In this document: positions 15,757 through 24,767 of the stretch, in pieces
How positions within the stretch are numbered: the stretch's first letter is position 1
How the letters are laid out: every line of letters starts with the position of its first letter
Assembly (NCBI GenBank): GCA_025464925.1
Contig: JAODMS010000241.1
Span: 1 to 64,000, forward strand
DNA from: Arthrobacter sp.
Lineage (GTDB): Bacteria; Actinomycetota; Actinomycetes; Actinomycetales; Micrococcaceae
DNA: 64,000 bases
Direction of reading: 5' to 3'
The notes under the pieces: model-generated
Database searches by the model: none
The model's input: only the letters and a program-made list of their open reading frames with translations
Told to the model about the DNA's origin: nothing
Made by a program: the position numbers and the translations under genes

Positions 15757-17192
15757 GGACCACCCGCAGAACAGAGGACCCCCGCGGGGCCCGATGGCTG
15801 CTCGTGGCCTGCCTGATCGGAATTTTCTCGACGACGTTCCCGGCCACCATCCTGACCATCTCGCTGCAACCGATCGCCCTCGACCTGAGCTCCAGACCCT
15901 CCACGATCGCCTGGGTGACCACGGCGCCGATGCTGGCGTCCGCGGTCGCCACGCCCGTTCTGGGTCGACTGGGCGACCTGCGCGGTCACCGCCGGCTGTA
16001 CCTGTTCGGATTGGTCCTCGCCGGCACCTTCTCGGTGCTCACCGCGGTGGCGTGGGACGCCACCAGCCTGATCGGCTTCCGCACCATGTCGCAGCTCGGA
16101 GCCGCCGCGACAGTGCCCGCCACGTTCGCGATCCTGTTCCGCGTCTATCCCGCCGAGCAGCGGGTTCGTGCGTCCTCACTCGCCTCCGGAACCCTGGCGG
16201 GCGCTGCCGTGGTGGGCGTCGTGATCGGCGGCCCACTCGTGGACCTGGTCGGCTGGCGGCCCATCTTCCTCGTGCACGCGGGGATCGCGTTCCTGGCGCT
16301 GGCGTTCGCGTTCGCCACCCTTCCGAAGGACGACGACGGAGTGCGCGCCGAGGGCGACCTGGACGTCGCCGGAGCGGCAGCGCTGGCCGTCGCGACTCTC
16401 CTACTGACCTTCGGCGTCAACCGACTCGGCGCGTGGGGCCTGTCCTCGATTCCGCTGGTCTGCCTTGCGCTCGTGCCGTTCGCCGTCTGGGTCCTGATTC
16501 TGGTCGAACGCCGGGCCGCCTCCCCTCTGTTGCCCCTGCGGGTCCTGTCCGCCCGGAACACCCGGGTGGTCTGCGCGGCGACGTTCCTGCTCGGCGCCGG
16601 CTGGATGGGCAACTTCGTCATCACGCCACTGTTGCTGCTGTCGGTGCTCGGCATCTCGGTCGCGGTGACGTCGCTGATCACCGTCCCGCGGGCGACCTTC
16701 ATCATGCTGGCTGCGCCCGTGGCCGGACGGCTGGGCGTGCGCTACGGGGAGCGCCGGCTCGTGGTCGTCGCGAGCGCCGGACTTGCGCTCGTCCTGGGGC
16801 TCATGGCGGTGGGCGCGGCGATCGAGAGCGTGGTGGTGATCGCCGTTGCGCTGCCTTTGAGCGGGTGGGCCCTCGGCCACGCGCAGCCGGGGCTGATCTC
16901 CGCCATGGGCCACGCCGTCCGCGAGGAGGACTTCGGCGTGGCCGTCTCGCTGCAGCAGACGGCGAACCAGCTCGGCGCCGTCGTCGGGATCGGGCTGTTC
17001 ACGGCGCTGGCCGCCGACTCGACCACCCGGGGCCCTTTCGTGCTCGTCTTCCTGCTGACCGCTGGGTGTGCAGCCGCCGCCGCGGCGCTCGCGCTGCGGA
17101 TGCACGACAGCCGCGGCATCGAGCCCCACCTGCCGCCCCCGGTGGACGACGGCAGCGAGCTACTCCCCCTGCGGCAGGAAAAGTCACCGTGA
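15741..17192 (+). CDS. MFS transporter
   Basis: Major facilitator superfamily protein, 483 aa, an inner-membrane carrier probably exporting a drug or metabolite. Hydrophobic segments run along the whole length; the loop after the second membrane segment reads GRLGDLRGHRRLY, the usual MFS signature position. GTG at 15741 has GAGGGGG upstream; a second GTG at 15753 overlaps the previous stop as GTGA, and either could be used. It is followed by, and overlaps by four bases, the aldo-keto reductase gene. Confidence 0.85.
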   Translation: MHGDVRTTRRTEDPRGARWLLVACLIGIFSTTFPATILTISLQPIALDLSSRPSTIAWVTTAPMLASAVATPVLGRLGDLRGHRRLYLFGLVLAGTFSVLTAVAWDATSLIGFRTMSQLGAAATVPATFAILFRVYPAEQRVRASSLASGTLAGAAVVGVVIGGPLVDLVGWRPIFLVHAGIAFLALAFAFATLPKDDDGVRAEGDLDVAGAAALAVATLLLTFGVNRLGAWGLSSIPLVCLALVPFAVWVLILVERRAASPLLPLRVLSARNTRVVCAATFLLGAGWMGNFVITPLLLLSVLGISVAVTSLITVPRATFIMLAAPVAGRLGVRYGERRLVVVASAGLALVLGLMAVGAAIESVVVIAVALPLSGWALGHAQPGLISAMGHAVREEDFGVAVSLQQTANQLGAVVGIGLFTALAADSTTRGPFVLVFLLTAGCAAAAAALALRMHDSRGIEPHLPPPVDDGSELLPLRQEKSP

Positions 17193-18103
17193 CGACCGAG
17201 AGGACCACCATGGACGCAGGCACGCTCGAGACAAGAACACTCGAGGACACGACCGTCGGCACCGTTCCCGTCGGCGACTTCATGGTCCGGCGGCTGGGCT
17301 TCGGCGCGATGCGCATCTCCAGCGCCCGCAACTCGGAGGGCAAGCGGGACCGCGCCGAGGCAGTGCGGTTGTGTCGGCGGGCGTACGAGCGCGGGGTGCG
17401 GTTCTTCGACACCGCCGACATCTACGGGCTGGGCGAGTCCGAGCAGATCATCGCGCAGGCGCTGCACCCCTATCCCGATGACCTCGTGATCGGCACCAAG
17501 GCGGGCTTCCGGCCGGACCGGATGGACCCCGGGCACGCGACGATGCCGCCCCGCGGCCGGCCGGAGGACATCAAGGCCCAGGCCGAGAAGAGCCTGGCGG
17601 CGCTCCGGCTGGACTGCCTGCCCGTTTACCAGGTGCACGTGCCGGACCCCGCGGTTGCCTACGCGGACACCCTCGGCGCCTTCGCCGACCTGCAGCAGGA
17701 GGGCAAGGTCCAGCACATCGGCGTCTGCAACGTGAGCGAGGCGCAACTGGACCTGGCCCGCTCGATGGTCCCGGTCGTATCGGTGCAGAACCGCTACAAC
17801 GCCTCCGATCGCACGTCCGAGGGCGTGCTCGCGGCGTGCGAGGCGGCCAGGATCCCTTTCCTCCCCTGGCAGCCGGTCGCTGTCCAGCCCAACCTGGCCG
17901 GGCGCACGGTCGCCGAGGTGGCGACTGCCATGGGGGTCCTACCGCAGCAGGTCGCGCTGGCGTGGCTCTTCCGTCGCTCGCCGCTCATGCTGCCGATCCC
18001 GGGGACGTCCAAGGTGTCACACCTGGACGACAACGTCGACGGGGCCTGGGTGTCATTGTCGGACGAGGACTACGCACGCATCGACCTGGCCGCCGCCCTG
18101 TAA
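17189..18103 (+). CDS. Aldo-keto reductase
   Basis: NADPH-dependent aldo-keto reductase, 304 aa. The catalytic tetrad is visible: Asp in FFDTADIYG with Tyr, Lys in VIGTKAGF and His in YQVHVPD; the C-terminal coenzyme site reads LPIPGTSKVSHL. GTG 17189 overlaps the MFS stop as GTGA; ATG 17210, with GAGAGG six bases upstream, is an equally good start. It probably reduces an aldehyde or ketone intermediate. It is one base overlapped (TAATG) with the next transporter gene, giving an MFS-AKR-MFS operon. Confidence 0.92.
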   Translation: MTTERTTMDAGTLETRTLEDTTVGTVPVGDFMVRRLGFGAMRISSARNSEGKRDRAEAVRLCRRAYERGVRFFDTADIYGLGESEQIIAQALHPYPDDLVIGTKAGFRPDRMDPGHATMPPRGRPEDIKAQAEKSLAALRLDCLPVYQVHVPDPAVAYADTLGAFADLQQEGKVQHIGVCNVSEAQLDLARSMVPVVSVQNRYNASDRTSEGVLAACEAARIPFLPWQPVAVQPNLAGRTVAEVATAMGVLPQQVALAWLFRRSPLMLPIPGTSKVSHLDDNVDGAWVSLSDEDYARIDLAAAL

Positions 18104-19713
18104 TGGCGGTCCTGCGTCCTCCCGCGGCTCAGGATGCCGCCGGGGTCGCCCCGCATCCCTGGTGGGCGCTCGCCGTCCTGTGCATCAGCCTGGTGGTCGT
18201 CACGATCCAGACCAGCATCCTGAACGTCGCGCTGCCCAGCCTGGTCCGGGACATCGGCGCGGACGACGCCGAGCTCCAGTGGATCGTCGACTCCTACATC
18301 GTGGCCTTCGCCGGTGTGCTGCTGACCGGGGCGGCGCTGGCCGACCGGTTCGGCCGCCGCGGTGTGATGATGGCCGGGCTGGTGCTGTGCGGGCTCTCCT
18401 CCGTCGCCGCGGCGCTCTCGCAGAGCCCGGGTCCGCTGATCGTGTGGCGCACGGTCATGGGCGTCGGGGCGGCGCTCGTCATGCCGGCGACCCTGTCGAT
18501 CCTGGTCAACGTCTTCACCGAACCGGCGCAGCGCACCCGGGCGATCGCCTATTGGACGCTGATGAACGCGACCGGCGCGTTCATCGGCCCGATCGCCGGC
18601 GGGCTGCTGCTGGGCTGGACGTCCTGGCAGGCCTGCTTCTACGTGACGCTGCCGCTCATCGTCGTGGCAGTAGTCCTGGGCTACGTCGTGGTCCCGACCT
18701 CGCGGGACCCGGCTGCGGCCCACTTCGACGTAGCCGGGGGCGTGCTCTCGACGGCGGCGCTGGGGGCGATGATCTGGGGCATCATCGAGGGCCCCTCGCG
18801 GGGCTGGACCGACGGCGTCGTCCTCGGCGTGTTCGCCGCGGCCGTGGTGCTGGGTGCCGCGTTTGTGGTTTGGGAGCGGCACACCCCGGAGCCCATGCTG
18901 GACCTGACCATCTTCGCCAACCGGCAATTGCGCGGCGCCACCGTCGCGCTCACCGTCGCTTTCCTCGCGATGACGGGCGCCATGTACCTCGCAGGCCTCG
19001 CCCTGCAGCTGGCCAAGGGCTACACACCGCTGGCCGCCGCGGTGGCGATCTCGCTGCCGGTGACCGTCGTCAACTTCGTCGTCGTACCCCGCACCCCGTG
19101 GCTGATCGAACGGTTCGGCACTCGGCTCATGGTGAGCGGGGGCATCGCGCTCATCGCCAGCGCGGCACTGGTCATCTCCACGATGACGGTGACCTCGGGA
19201 TACCTCGTCCTGTGCCTGGGCTTCGCCTTGATGGCCCTGGCGTTCAGCTCCTTCGTGCCGGCCAGCACGGAGGCGGTGATCACCTCGGTGCCCGCCGAGC
19301 GGTCCGGCGGCGCATCGGCGGTCAACCAGCTCACCCGCCAGGTCGGTCAGGCCCTCGGCGTCGCCCTGGGCGGAGCGCTGACGGCGGTGGGGTACTCGGC
19401 CTCCTTCACGGCACCGGACCGTGGCATGAGCCCGGCGGCGGCCGAGGCGGCTGGCGCCTCGCTGACCGATGCCCTGGCGGCCGGCGGTGGACTTCCGGCG
19501 CAGGCGCGTGCGGCGCTCGAGCTCGCCGCCCACGATGCGTACCTCTCCGGCATCCGGCTGTCCCTGTGGGTGGCCGCCGGCATCGCGCTGTGCGGTGCGG
19601 CGTACGCCGCGGCCACCATCCCCGGCCGCGGGACGGCACCGCCTCAGGTGCACCACGTCGAGCGGGACCCCCGGTCCGCCGACCCCACCGGGACGGCGTT
19701 CGAGACGACCTGA
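18103..19713 (+). CDS. MFS transporter, DHA2 (14-segment) type
   Basis: Inner-membrane proton-drug antiporter-like protein of 536 aa, the size of the 14-segment DHA2 family. The motif LADRFGRRGVMMAG follows the second segment, and VGAALVMPATLSILVNVF matches the family's motif C region. The start ATG overlaps the AKR stop in TAATG. It probably exports a compound or a toxic intermediate. A 30-base perfect palindrome starts at its last base. Confidence 0.92.
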   Translation: MAVLRPPAAQDAAGVAPHPWWALAVLCISLVVVTIQTSILNVALPSLVRDIGADDAELQWIVDSYIVAFAGVLLTGAALADRFGRRGVMMAGLVLCGLSSVAAALSQSPGPLIVWRTVMGVGAALVMPATLSILVNVFTEPAQRTRAIAYWTLMNATGAFIGPIAGGLLLGWTSWQACFYVTLPLIVVAVVLGYVVVPTSRDPAAAHFDVAGGVLSTAALGAMIWGIIEGPSRGWTDGVVLGVFAAAVVLGAAFVVWERHTPEPMLDLTIFANRQLRGATVALTVAFLAMTGAMYLAGLALQLAKGYTPLAAAVAISLPVTVVNFVVVPRTPWLIERFGTRLMVSGGIALIASAALVISTMTVTSGYLVLCLGFALMALAFSSFVPASTEAVITSVPAERSGGASAVNQLTRQVGQALGVALGGALTAVGYSASFTAPDRGMSPAAAEAAGASLTDALAAGGGLPAQARAALELAAHDAYLSGIRLSLWVAAGIALCGAAYAAATIPGRGTAPPQVHHVERDPRSADPTGTAFETT

Positions 19714-19742
19714 GCGGCCAGGGGATGCATCCCCTGGCCGCT
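19713..19742. terminator. 30-base perfect palindrome between convergent genes
   Basis: Two perfectly complementary 15-base arms (19713-19727 and 19728-19742) with no loop spacer, beginning AGCGGCCAGGGGATG. It lies between the converging MFS and flavin reductase-like genes and should act in both directions. Confidence 0.75.
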
Positions 19743-19747
19743 TGCGA

Positions 19748-20347
19748 TCACTCCGGCTGCTCGGGTAGGCCCCGTCCTCGCCGTGCTGCGTTGTACTCGT
19801 TCACGAGGCCGCGCTCGTAGCTCTGCGTCCACTCCGTGGGCAGAGCCTTCCACGCGGCGCCGATGTCGAGCCGCGGCGCGCGGCGCAGGCGTTCGGCGGC
19901 GACGACGTCGGCGAGGAAGAGCGTGCTCTCCTCCGTGTCGAGGGACGTGACGACGCGGCCCTCGACGTAGCTCAGGGCGTCCGTGAGGATCGGCGACCCC
20001 GTGACCCCCGGCTTGGTCGCGAGCTGGGCGATCTTCTCGCCGTCCCGCCCCGAGCTGCCGCCGAGCGTCATGATGATCGCCAGCGAGGCGGCCGGGACGT
20101 CGTCCTCGTCGCCGGCCAGCAGGTGCATCGCGAAGACGCCCGACTCCTTCACCAGGTCGTGGGTCAGGTTCCGCTTGGCCAGCGTGATCTGGACGCGTGG
20201 CGCCTCCCGCAGCACGCTGCCCGCCCCCGCGGAGAGCGAGATGAGCCCGTTGGCCCGTCCGCCCGCCGTCGTGGTGACGGCCACCGGAAATGGCCGGAGC
20301 CCGGAGAGGACGGCGTCAGCAGCGGCCAGGTCGACGCTCCTGGTCAC
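19748..20347 (-). CDS. Flavin reductase-like / FMN-binding protein
   Basis: Protein of 199 aa with the flavin reductase-like split-barrel fold: an N-terminal LRPFPVAVTTTAGGRANGL strand, then PRVQITLAKRNLTHDLVKES and FAMHLLAG. Such proteins reduce FMN/FAD or act as flavin-dependent partners of monooxygenases. The start GTG overlaps the crotonase stop (GTGA), so the two are co-translated. No flavin-dependent oxygenase is adjacent, and the role is open. Confidence 0.8.
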   Translation of the reverse strand: MTRSVDLAAADAVLSGLRPFPVAVTTTAGGRANGLISLSAGAGSVLREAPRVQITLAKRNLTHDLVKESGVFAMHLLAGDEDDVPAASLAIIMTLGGSSGRDGEKIAQLATKPGVTGSPILTDALSYVEGRVVTSLDTEESTLFLADVVAAERLRRAPRLDIGAAWKALPTEWTQSYERGLVNEYNAARRGRGLPEQPE

Positions 20348-21123
20348 CGGCCCTGCCAGACCGGGACCCGCTTCTCGATGAAGGCGGTGGCCCCCTCCTT
20401 GGCGTCGACGCTGTTGAACACCGTGGGCTGGAGCTCGGCCTGCATCGCCCACACCTCCGCGGCGGGAAGCACCGCGGCGGCGCGGACCAGCCGCTTGGTC
20501 GCCTGCACGCCGAGGGGGCCGTTGGCCGCGATGAGGTCCGCGAGGGCGACGGCCTCGTCGAGGACCTGCTCGGGGGCGACGACGCGGTTGATCAGCCCGA
20601 GCTGGTAGGCGCGCTCGGCCGCCACATAGTCGCCGGTGAGCGTGAGCTCGAGGGCGGCGGCGAGCGGGATGCGGCCACCGAGGAAGACGCCGCCTCCGGC
20701 GGCGAAGAGCGAACGCTTGACCTCGGGCAGACCGAAGCGCGCCTCGGACGAGGCGACCACCATGTCGCAGGCCAAGAGCAGCTCGAAGCCGCCGGCGACC
20801 GCAGTCGCGTTGGCGGCGCCGATCACCGGGGTCTCGACGCCCTCGCGCACGAACCGCTGGTAGCCCGCCAGACCAGCCTTGTCCTCGTCGGACTGCGCGC
20901 CGCCGGTGCCCTCGGCGAAGCCGCGGAGGTCCATGCCCGCGCAGAACGCCTTGTCGCCGGTGGCCGTGATGACGATCGACCGGATCTCCGGGTCGGCGTC
21001 GGCCTCCGCGATGCCGTTGCCGAGGCCGGCGAGCACGCCCATGTTGAGCGAGTTGCGCGCCTCCGGCCGGTTGATTCGCAGCACCTGCACCGCGCCTCGG
21101 CGCTCCTTCTCGACTTCTGCCAT
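20344..21123 (-). CDS. Enoyl-CoA hydratase/isomerase (crotonase)
   Basis: Crotonase-superfamily protein, 259 aa, hydrating or isomerising an enoyl-CoA. The first oxyanion-hole region is FCAGMDLRGFAEG, the second is TAVAGGFELLLACD, and the acidic residue in GLPEVKRSLFA is at the catalytic position. ATG at 21123 has GGAGGA upstream. It is divergent from the SDR at 21318, with a palindromic candidate operator between them. Confidence 0.92.
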   Translation of the reverse strand: MAEVEKERRGAVQVLRINRPEARNSLNMGVLAGLGNGIAEADADPEIRSIVITATGDKAFCAGMDLRGFAEGTGGAQSDEDKAGLAGYQRFVREGVETPVIGAANATAVAGGFELLLACDMVVASSEARFGLPEVKRSLFAAGGGVFLGGRIPLAAALELTLTGDYVAAERAYQLGLINRVVAPEQVLDEAVALADLIAANGPLGVQATKRLVRAAAVLPAAEVWAMQAELQPTVFNSVDAKEGATAFIEKRVPVWQGR

Positions 21124-21220
21124 TGCGTGTCCTCCATCGTGTGACCGGGCCCGTACCGCGCCGTGCGCGCGGACTCCTGCACCTCGACGGGTTCCGTCTC
21201 TTGCGCAGTAACGAAAGGCT

Positions 21221-21232
21221 TACCATAAGGTA
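21221..21232. promoter_or_regulatory. Palindrome TACCATAAGGTA between divergent crotonase and SDR
   Basis: Arms TACC and GGTA are perfect around a 4-base core. The same layout, NNCC-rTAm-GGNN, appears at 48226 (TGCCGTAAGGCA) and 59378 (GGCCATACGGCC), each upstream of an acyl-CoA catabolic operon. A candidate operator for a shared regulator. Confidence 0.4.
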
Positions 21233-21317
21233 GTGAGCAAGGGTCGTTCGGCGGACCGGCTAGCACGCGACGTGCCGCTCCGCTGACCCCCCACCGCACA
21301 CGGACAAGGGAGTTCAC

Positions 21318-22076
21318 GTGGAGATCCAGGGTAAGAAGGCCGTCGTCGTCGGAGGCGCCTCCGGCATGGGACGCGCGACCGCACAGGCGCTCGCCAAGGG
21401 GGGCGCCGACGTGGCGGTGCTGGACCGGCCGACCTCGGCTGGCGCCGAGGTCGCGGCCGAGCTCGGCGGCGTGTTCCACCCATGCGACGTCACCGACTTC
21501 GACGGCACCGAACAGGCGCTCCACGACGCGGTGGGCGGGCTCGGCGGGCTGCACATCGCGGTGACCACCGCGGGTGGGGGCGCCGCGAAGCGCACGCTCA
21601 CCAAGGAGGGCCCGCACGACCTGGAGACCTTCCGCCGGGTTCTCGACCTCAACGTCGTCGCCACGTTCAACATCAACCGGATTTCAGCGGACTACATGAG
21701 CCGCAACGAGCCGGAGGACGACGAGCGCGGCGTCATCATCAACACCGCCTCCATCGCCGCCTTCGAGGGCCAGATCGGCCAGGTCTCCTACACCGCGGCC
21801 AAGGCTGCGATCGCCGGGATGTCGCTGACCATGGCCCGCGACCTCGGCTCGCTCGGCATCCGGGTCCTCGCGATCGCGCCCAGCCTGTTCGCGACCGGCG
21901 GGACGGCGAGGATGGACGACAGCCGGATCGCTCCGCTCATCGCCGGCAACGCCTTCCCCAGGCGGATGGGGCGGCCGGAGGAGTACGCGAAGCTCGCGCT
22001 CGCCATCGTCGACAACGCCATGCTCAACGGGCAGTGCCTCCGCCTGGACGCCGGGATGCGCTTCGGCCCCAAGTGA
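21318..22076 (+). CDS. SDR oxidoreductase (3-hydroxyacyl-CoA dehydrogenase type)
   Basis: Short-chain dehydrogenase, 252 aa. The cofactor motif is VVGGASGMGRATAQAL with an acidic residue (VLDRP) suggesting NAD. The active site includes NTASIAAFEGQIGQVSYTAAKAA with Ser, Tyr and Lys. The overall pattern, including GIRVLAIAPSLFATG, resembles type 2 3-hydroxyacyl-CoA dehydrogenases (HSD10-like). GTG at 21318 has AAGGGAG upstream. With the divergent crotonase it could supply two consecutive beta-oxidation steps. Confidence 0.9.
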   Translation: MEIQGKKAVVVGGASGMGRATAQALAKGGADVAVLDRPTSAGAEVAAELGGVFHPCDVTDFDGTEQALHDAVGGLGGLHIAVTTAGGGAAKRTLTKEGPHDLETFRRVLDLNVVATFNINRISADYMSRNEPEDDERGVIINTASIAAFEGQIGQVSYTAAKAAIAGMSLTMARDLGSLGIRVLAIAPSLFATGGTARMDDSRIAPLIAGNAFPRRMGRPEEYAKLALAIVDNAMLNGQCLRLDAGMRFGPK

Positions 22077-22417
22077 GACTGGTCCGCGGCGGGAGTGGCC
22101 GCCCCGACGTCGACACGGCCCTCGCCGCCGAGTGGATCCAGGGGCCGGCGTCCTCCCCCGGCTCGCTCGACGTCGGGGTGATGACCTTCGCGCCCGGTGC
22201 GGCCACGCCGCTGCACATGCACCGGGAGGGGCAAGTGCTGGTGGTCACGGCCGGCGAGGGCTTCGTCGAGGCCGGGGACGAGCGTCTCCAGGTCGGGCCC
22301 GGAGACGTCGTGCTGGCCGCACCGGGCGAGTGGCACGTGCACGGCGCCGGCCCGCACAGGGGGCTGGTGCACGTATCGGTCAGCACCGGCGCCCACGAGG
22401 TCGCGGAACCGGCCTGA
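22073..22417 (+). CDS. Small cupin-domain protein
   Basis: Single cupin barrel, 114 aa. Motif 1 reads TPLHMHREGQVLVVTAGEG and motif 2 PGDVVLAAPGEWHVHGA, with His residues placed to bind a metal. The GTG start overlaps the SDR stop as GTGA, so translation is coupled. Such small cupins are often isomerases, dioxygenase-like or ligand-binding proteins; no specific role can be given. Confidence 0.85.
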   Translation: MRLVRGGSGRPDVDTALAAEWIQGPASSPGSLDVGVMTFAPGAATPLHMHREGQVLVVTAGEGFVEAGDERLQVGPGDVVLAAPGEWHVHGAGPHRGLVHVSVSTGAHEVAEPA

Positions 22418-22469
22418 CACCGGCGTAGGCCCTCGTCCGACCGCGACGACTTCGGCACCGAGGAGCTCC

Positions 22470-23975
22470 GTGAACCGTGGCATGCACGTACGGCAGATGC
22501 CCCCGGCCGTCCGACGCAGGCCGATGGGGCTGGTCCTCGCCACGCTGTCGCTGTGCGGCACGGTCACCGCCCTCCAGCAGACGCTGATCATCCCCGTGCT
22601 GCCGGACCTCCCCGAGCTGCTGGACACGTCGGCGAGCAACGCCTCGTGGCTCGTGACGGCGACGCTCCTCGCCGGTGCGGTCGCCACGCCGGTGGTGACC
22701 CGGCTGGCCGACATGTTCGGCAAACGGCTGCTGATGAGCGTGTGCCTCGCCGTCATGGTCAGCGGCTCACTCCTCGCGGCGCTGAGCCACTCGCTCGCAC
22801 CCGCCGTCGCCGGCCGCGCGTTGCAAGGAGTCGGCCTGGCCTTGATTCCGGTCGGGATCGCCGTCATGCGCGACGAGCTCTCCCCCGCGCGTGTTCCGCT
22901 CGGGGTCGCACTGATGAGCGCGACCCTCGCCATCGGTGCCGGCGCCGGCCTGCCGCTGTCCGGTCTGATCGCCGAGCACTTCGACTGGCACGCGCTGTTC
23001 TGGGTCACCGCCGTCGCCGGCGCGCTCATGCTGATCGCCGTCCCCCTCGTGCTGTCCCAGTCCCCGACCCGCACCCGGGGCAGGTTCGACGTCCGAGGCG
23101 CGCTGGTGCTCTCGACCGGACTGACCGCCGTCCTGCTCGCCCTGTCCAAGGGCGCGGAGTGGGGCTGGTCGTCGGCGGCCACCGTCGGTGCGGGGCTCGG
23201 CGGAACGTTCATGCTGCTGTCCTTCGTGCCCCTACAGCTCCGCGTGACCAACCCACTGGTGGACGTCCGGGTCGCCCGCCGGCCGGCCGTGCTGCTGGTC
23301 AACATCACCGCCGTTCTGTTGGGCTTCGGCATGTTCGCCAACCTGCTCGTGACCACCCAGCTGCTGCAGCTGCCGGCCAGTACGGGCTTCGGCCTGGGGC
23401 TCGACGTGATCAGCACGGGCATCTGGATGGCGCCCAGCGCCCTCGTGTTCGGGGCGATGGCGCCTCTCTCGGCGACCGTCATCAACCGGATCGGCGCGCA
23501 GGCGACGCTGCTGATCGGCGCCGGCAGCATGGCCGTCGCCTACGTCGTCCGCGTATTCGTCAGCGCAGAGCTCTGGCAGGTGGTCGTGGGCTCCATGCTG
23601 GTGAGCGTCGGCACGTCGTTGACCTATGCGGCCATGCCGATCCTCGTCATGGCCGCGGTGCCGGTGACCGGGACCGCGGCCGCGAACGGCCTGAACACGC
23701 TGCTGCGCTCGTTCGGCACCTCGCTGTCCAGCGCGGCTGTCGCAGCCGTCGTCACGATGGGCTCCATCCGCATCGGGAGTGCGTCGTTCCCGACCTTCGG
23801 CGCCCTAAGCACGGTGTTCTGGATGGCCGCCGGGGCCTGCCTGTTGGCCACCGCTGTCGCCGTCGCGCTCTTCCGGCTCGCGCCCAGCCTCCCGGTGCAC
23901 ATGACCGCCGCCGAGGCGCTGGCCGCCGAGACCGAAGCGGACTTTCCGGTTGTGGTCAGTAGGGCTTCTTCGTGA
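22470..23975 (+). CDS. MFS transporter
   Basis: Inner-membrane MFS protein, 501 aa, with many hydrophobic segments and the signature loop TRLADMFGKRLLMSV. The GTG at 22470 has GAGGAG four bases upstream. It is the intact paralogue of the pseudogene at 28123-29373, sharing MRDELSPARVPLGVALMS versus LRDELPDARLLPVLAMLS and similar downstream blocks. It converges with, and overlaps by 20 bases, the end of the SDR gene on the other strand. Confidence 0.92.
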   Translation: MNRGMHVRQMPPAVRRRPMGLVLATLSLCGTVTALQQTLIIPVLPDLPELLDTSASNASWLVTATLLAGAVATPVVTRLADMFGKRLLMSVCLAVMVSGSLLAALSHSLAPAVAGRALQGVGLALIPVGIAVMRDELSPARVPLGVALMSATLAIGAGAGLPLSGLIAEHFDWHALFWVTAVAGALMLIAVPLVLSQSPTRTRGRFDVRGALVLSTGLTAVLLALSKGAEWGWSSAATVGAGLGGTFMLLSFVPLQLRVTNPLVDVRVARRPAVLLVNITAVLLGFGMFANLLVTTQLLQLPASTGFGLGLDVISTGIWMAPSALVFGAMAPLSATVINRIGAQATLLIGAGSMAVAYVVRVFVSAELWQVVVGSMLVSVGTSLTYAAMPILVMAAVPVTGTAAANGLNTLLRSFGTSLSSAAVAAVVTMGSIRIGSASFPTFGALSTVFWMAAGACLLATAVAVALFRLAPSLPVHMTAAEALAAETEADFPVVVSRASS

Positions 23976-24720
23976 ATCCGCCGTCGACCAGGATCGTCTG
24001 ACCGGTCACGAAGCCGGCCTCGGACGAGCACAGCCACAGCGCCACGTCCGCCAGGTCGGCCATCCGGCCAGGCCGCTTGAGCATCTGGCTGCTCACCAGC
24101 GCCTCCTGGATGCCTTGCCGCTCTGGGTCGTTCATCCACTCGACGGCCGACTCGGAGTCCACGAGCCCCGGAGCGATGCCGTTCACCCGGATGCCGTCGC
24201 CTGCGAACGCCTCCGCAAGGCTCACCGTCAGCGCGTTGAGCGCCAGCTTCGACACCCCGTACGCACCGCCGCCCATGTACGCCGCCATCGAGGAATGGTT
24301 CAGGATGGTCCCGTCCCGTCCAGCCATCGCGGGCCGAGCTGCCGCCGAGCAGGCCAGGACCCCCAGGACGTTCACGTCCAGGACCTCGCGCCACCGCGGC
24401 AGGGCTCCGAGGGTGAACGGAAGCTGGGCGTGCTGCAGGTGGATGCCCGCATTGTTGACGAGGACGTCGAGCCCCCCGAACCGGGCGGTGGCGGCCTCGA
24501 CCGCCGCCTCGACCTCGGCCGGGATCGTCACGTCCATCGGGACGGCGATTGCCGCCGCCGACACGGCGTCCAGTTCCGCGGCCACCTTCTCAGCGGCCGC
24601 CGGGTCGCGGTCGGTGACGACGACGGACGCACCCTCCGCGGCGAACCGGTGTGCATACGTGCGCCCGATGCCCGCGCCGCACCCGGTGATCAGCACGACC
24701 TTCCCCGTGTACCGAGCCAT
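23956..24720 (-). CDS. SDR oxidoreductase
   Basis: Short-chain dehydrogenase, 254 aa: cofactor motif LITGCGAGIGRTYAHRF, NNAG, then NHSSMAAYMGGGAYGVSK with catalytic Ser, Tyr, Lys, and the C-terminal FVTGQTILVDGG typical of classical SDRs. ATG at 24720 has GGAGGCGG upstream. It is last in a minus-strand operon after the two acyl-CoA dehydrogenases, 47 bases behind the larger one, so a 3-hydroxyacyl-CoA or alcohol dehydrogenase role in the same pathway is likely. Confidence 0.92.
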   Translation of the reverse strand: MARYTGKVVLITGCGAGIGRTYAHRFAAEGASVVVTDRDPAAAEKVAAELDAVSAAAIAVPMDVTIPAEVEAAVEAATARFGGLDVLVNNAGIHLQHAQLPFTLGALPRWREVLDVNVLGVLACSAAARPAMAGRDGTILNHSSMAAYMGGGAYGVSKLALNALTVSLAEAFAGDGIRVNGIAPGLVDSESAVEWMNDPERQGIQEALVSSQMLKRPGRMADLADVALWLCSSEAGFVTGQTILVDGGFTKKPY

Positions 24721-24767
24721 GGTTCCGCCTCCTGTGATCGATCGGCGCGGTCCTGCCGACCGGAGCG

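Noticed and set aside
18070..19656. A 528-codon open frame on the minus strand
   Set aside because: Antisense to the DHA2 transporter, with strongly hydrophilic repetitive composition and no start signal.
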